DNA of 46,515 bases, taken from assembly GCA_949288095.1 (NCBI GenBank), contig CASEIX010000013.1:1-46515 (forward strand), given 5' to 3'. Both the position numbers and the translations under genes were made by a program. The number at the start of each line of letters is the position of its first letter. Positions within the stretch are counted from its first letter, which is position 1. The notes beneath the pieces were generated by a model. It did no database searches. It saw only the letters and a program-made list of their open reading frames with translations, and had not been told where the DNA came from. Below, piece after piece: positions 46,184-46,515 of this stretch. The DNA comes from an uncultured Eubacteriales bacterium (lineage in GTDB: Bacteria; Bacillota; Clostridia; TANB77; CAG-508).

Positions 46184-46284
46184 TAGTAAAATATTCAATT
46201 TTGTTACAAATTATTTTCTTTTATTTTAATCACCTTTTTTATTTTTTTTTAGGCTAATTAAATTCTCTTTTTCAAATCTGTATT

Positions 46285-46314
46285 ATTATATATCAAAATA
46301 CTTACGGAAGTCAA
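46285..46314 (-). promoter_or_regulatory. Distal promoter upstream of rpoB (P2)
   Basis: Minus strand TTGACT (46314-46309), 18 bases, perfect TATAAT (46290-46285). The transcript contains an AAAAGGTGAT sequence but no convincing reading frame before the terminator. Confidence 0.65.
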
Positions 46315-46515
46315 TATTTTTATAGGATTTTTCTCAAATTATTTTGCAAATTTATAATTTGTTTTATGAGAATTTTGGTCAACTGAAAAAGTAAAATATA
46401 TTTAGAAAAAGTAAATTCTAGTTACCAGTTAAATGCTATTTAAAAGGATTTAATTGAGCAAAAAGGATTGCTTTTTCTTTGATTTTTGTGTAAAATGAAG
46501 ATATAAACAAGAAAA

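Larger units (their letters stand above)
45877..46515. other. rpoB leader and upstream region
   Basis: No gene is seen in 639 bases; rplL or another ribosomal protein would be expected next but is not inside the window. The region holds two promoters for minus-strand transcription (46285-46314 and 46129-46158), an intrinsic terminator between them (46142-46183), a perfect 11-bp hairpin (45986-46015), a TTTCC/GGAAA palindrome near 46017-46029, and a leader of about 245 bases before rpoB. Confidence 0.65.

Noticed and set aside
45886..46515. rplL or another gene, or a tRNA, in the region upstream of rpoB
   Set aside because: No frame of useful length, no ribosomal-protein motif, and no cloverleaf or TTCRANNC-type T-loop was found.

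Overview
The window comes from an AT-rich (visibly about 30% GC), low-GC Gram-positive bacterium, most likely an uncultured anaerobic Clostridia-type Firmicute. This rests on the Firmicute gene clusters (gdpP-rplI-dnaB, tilS-ftsH, ymfF-ymfH), strong AGGAGG ribosome binding sites, clear TTGACA-17-TATAAT promoters, a Spo0E-like sporulation regulator, and surface proteins of the BspA-LRR, cohesin and dockerin types. The standard code (table 11) fits. Nearly everything is on the minus strand; only two genes (4211-4606 and 37149-38300) are on plus. No tRNA, rRNA, CRISPR array or transposase gene was seen.

Layout from right to left, in the direction of transcription. (1) 46515-38413: a leader with two promoters and an intrinsic terminator between them, then rpoB, a GC-rich foldable 73-nt spacer, and rpoC. 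(2) 38300-37149: an isolated plus-strand gene for a membrane-anchored, pilin-like protein. (3) 36925-29512: the replication, tRNA and proteolysis cluster gdpP, rplI, dnaB, tilS, ftsH. (4) 29511-28912: a non-coding block packed with perfect hairpins. (5) 28911-16703: a surface-protein locus with three long BspA-type LRR proteins carrying C-terminal dockerin domains (two broken by single-base insertions), a degenerate AAA-ATPase-like gene, and a secreted cohesin-domain protein ending in an LPYAG sortase-like signal. (6) 16610-12592: a J-domain membrane protein, rpsU, the M16 peptidase pair ymfF/ymfH and a short spo0E-like gene. (7) 12484-4740: a SNF2 helicase with a SWIM finger, trmFO, and two paralogous acidic coiled-coil proteins, one apparently frameshifted. 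(8) 4606-4211: a compositionally foreign four-helix membrane gene with its own promoter and terminator. (9) 3923-1: the str operon rpsL-rpsG-fusA-tuf (tuf cut by the window edge).

Three themes stand out. The classic rpoB-rpoC-rpsL-rpsG-fusA-tuf string is split by about 34 kb of unrelated genes. Region 5 looks like a self-contained cohesin-dockerin system for displaying LRR proteins on the cell surface, rather than cellulose-degrading enzymes. Long imperfect palindromes lie directly after rpsL and fusA, and a 14-nt sequence match to one of them lies after rpoB; all are places where expression of adjacent core genes may need to be uncoupled.

All functional calls come from reading the sequence and recalling family motifs. 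No database search was run.
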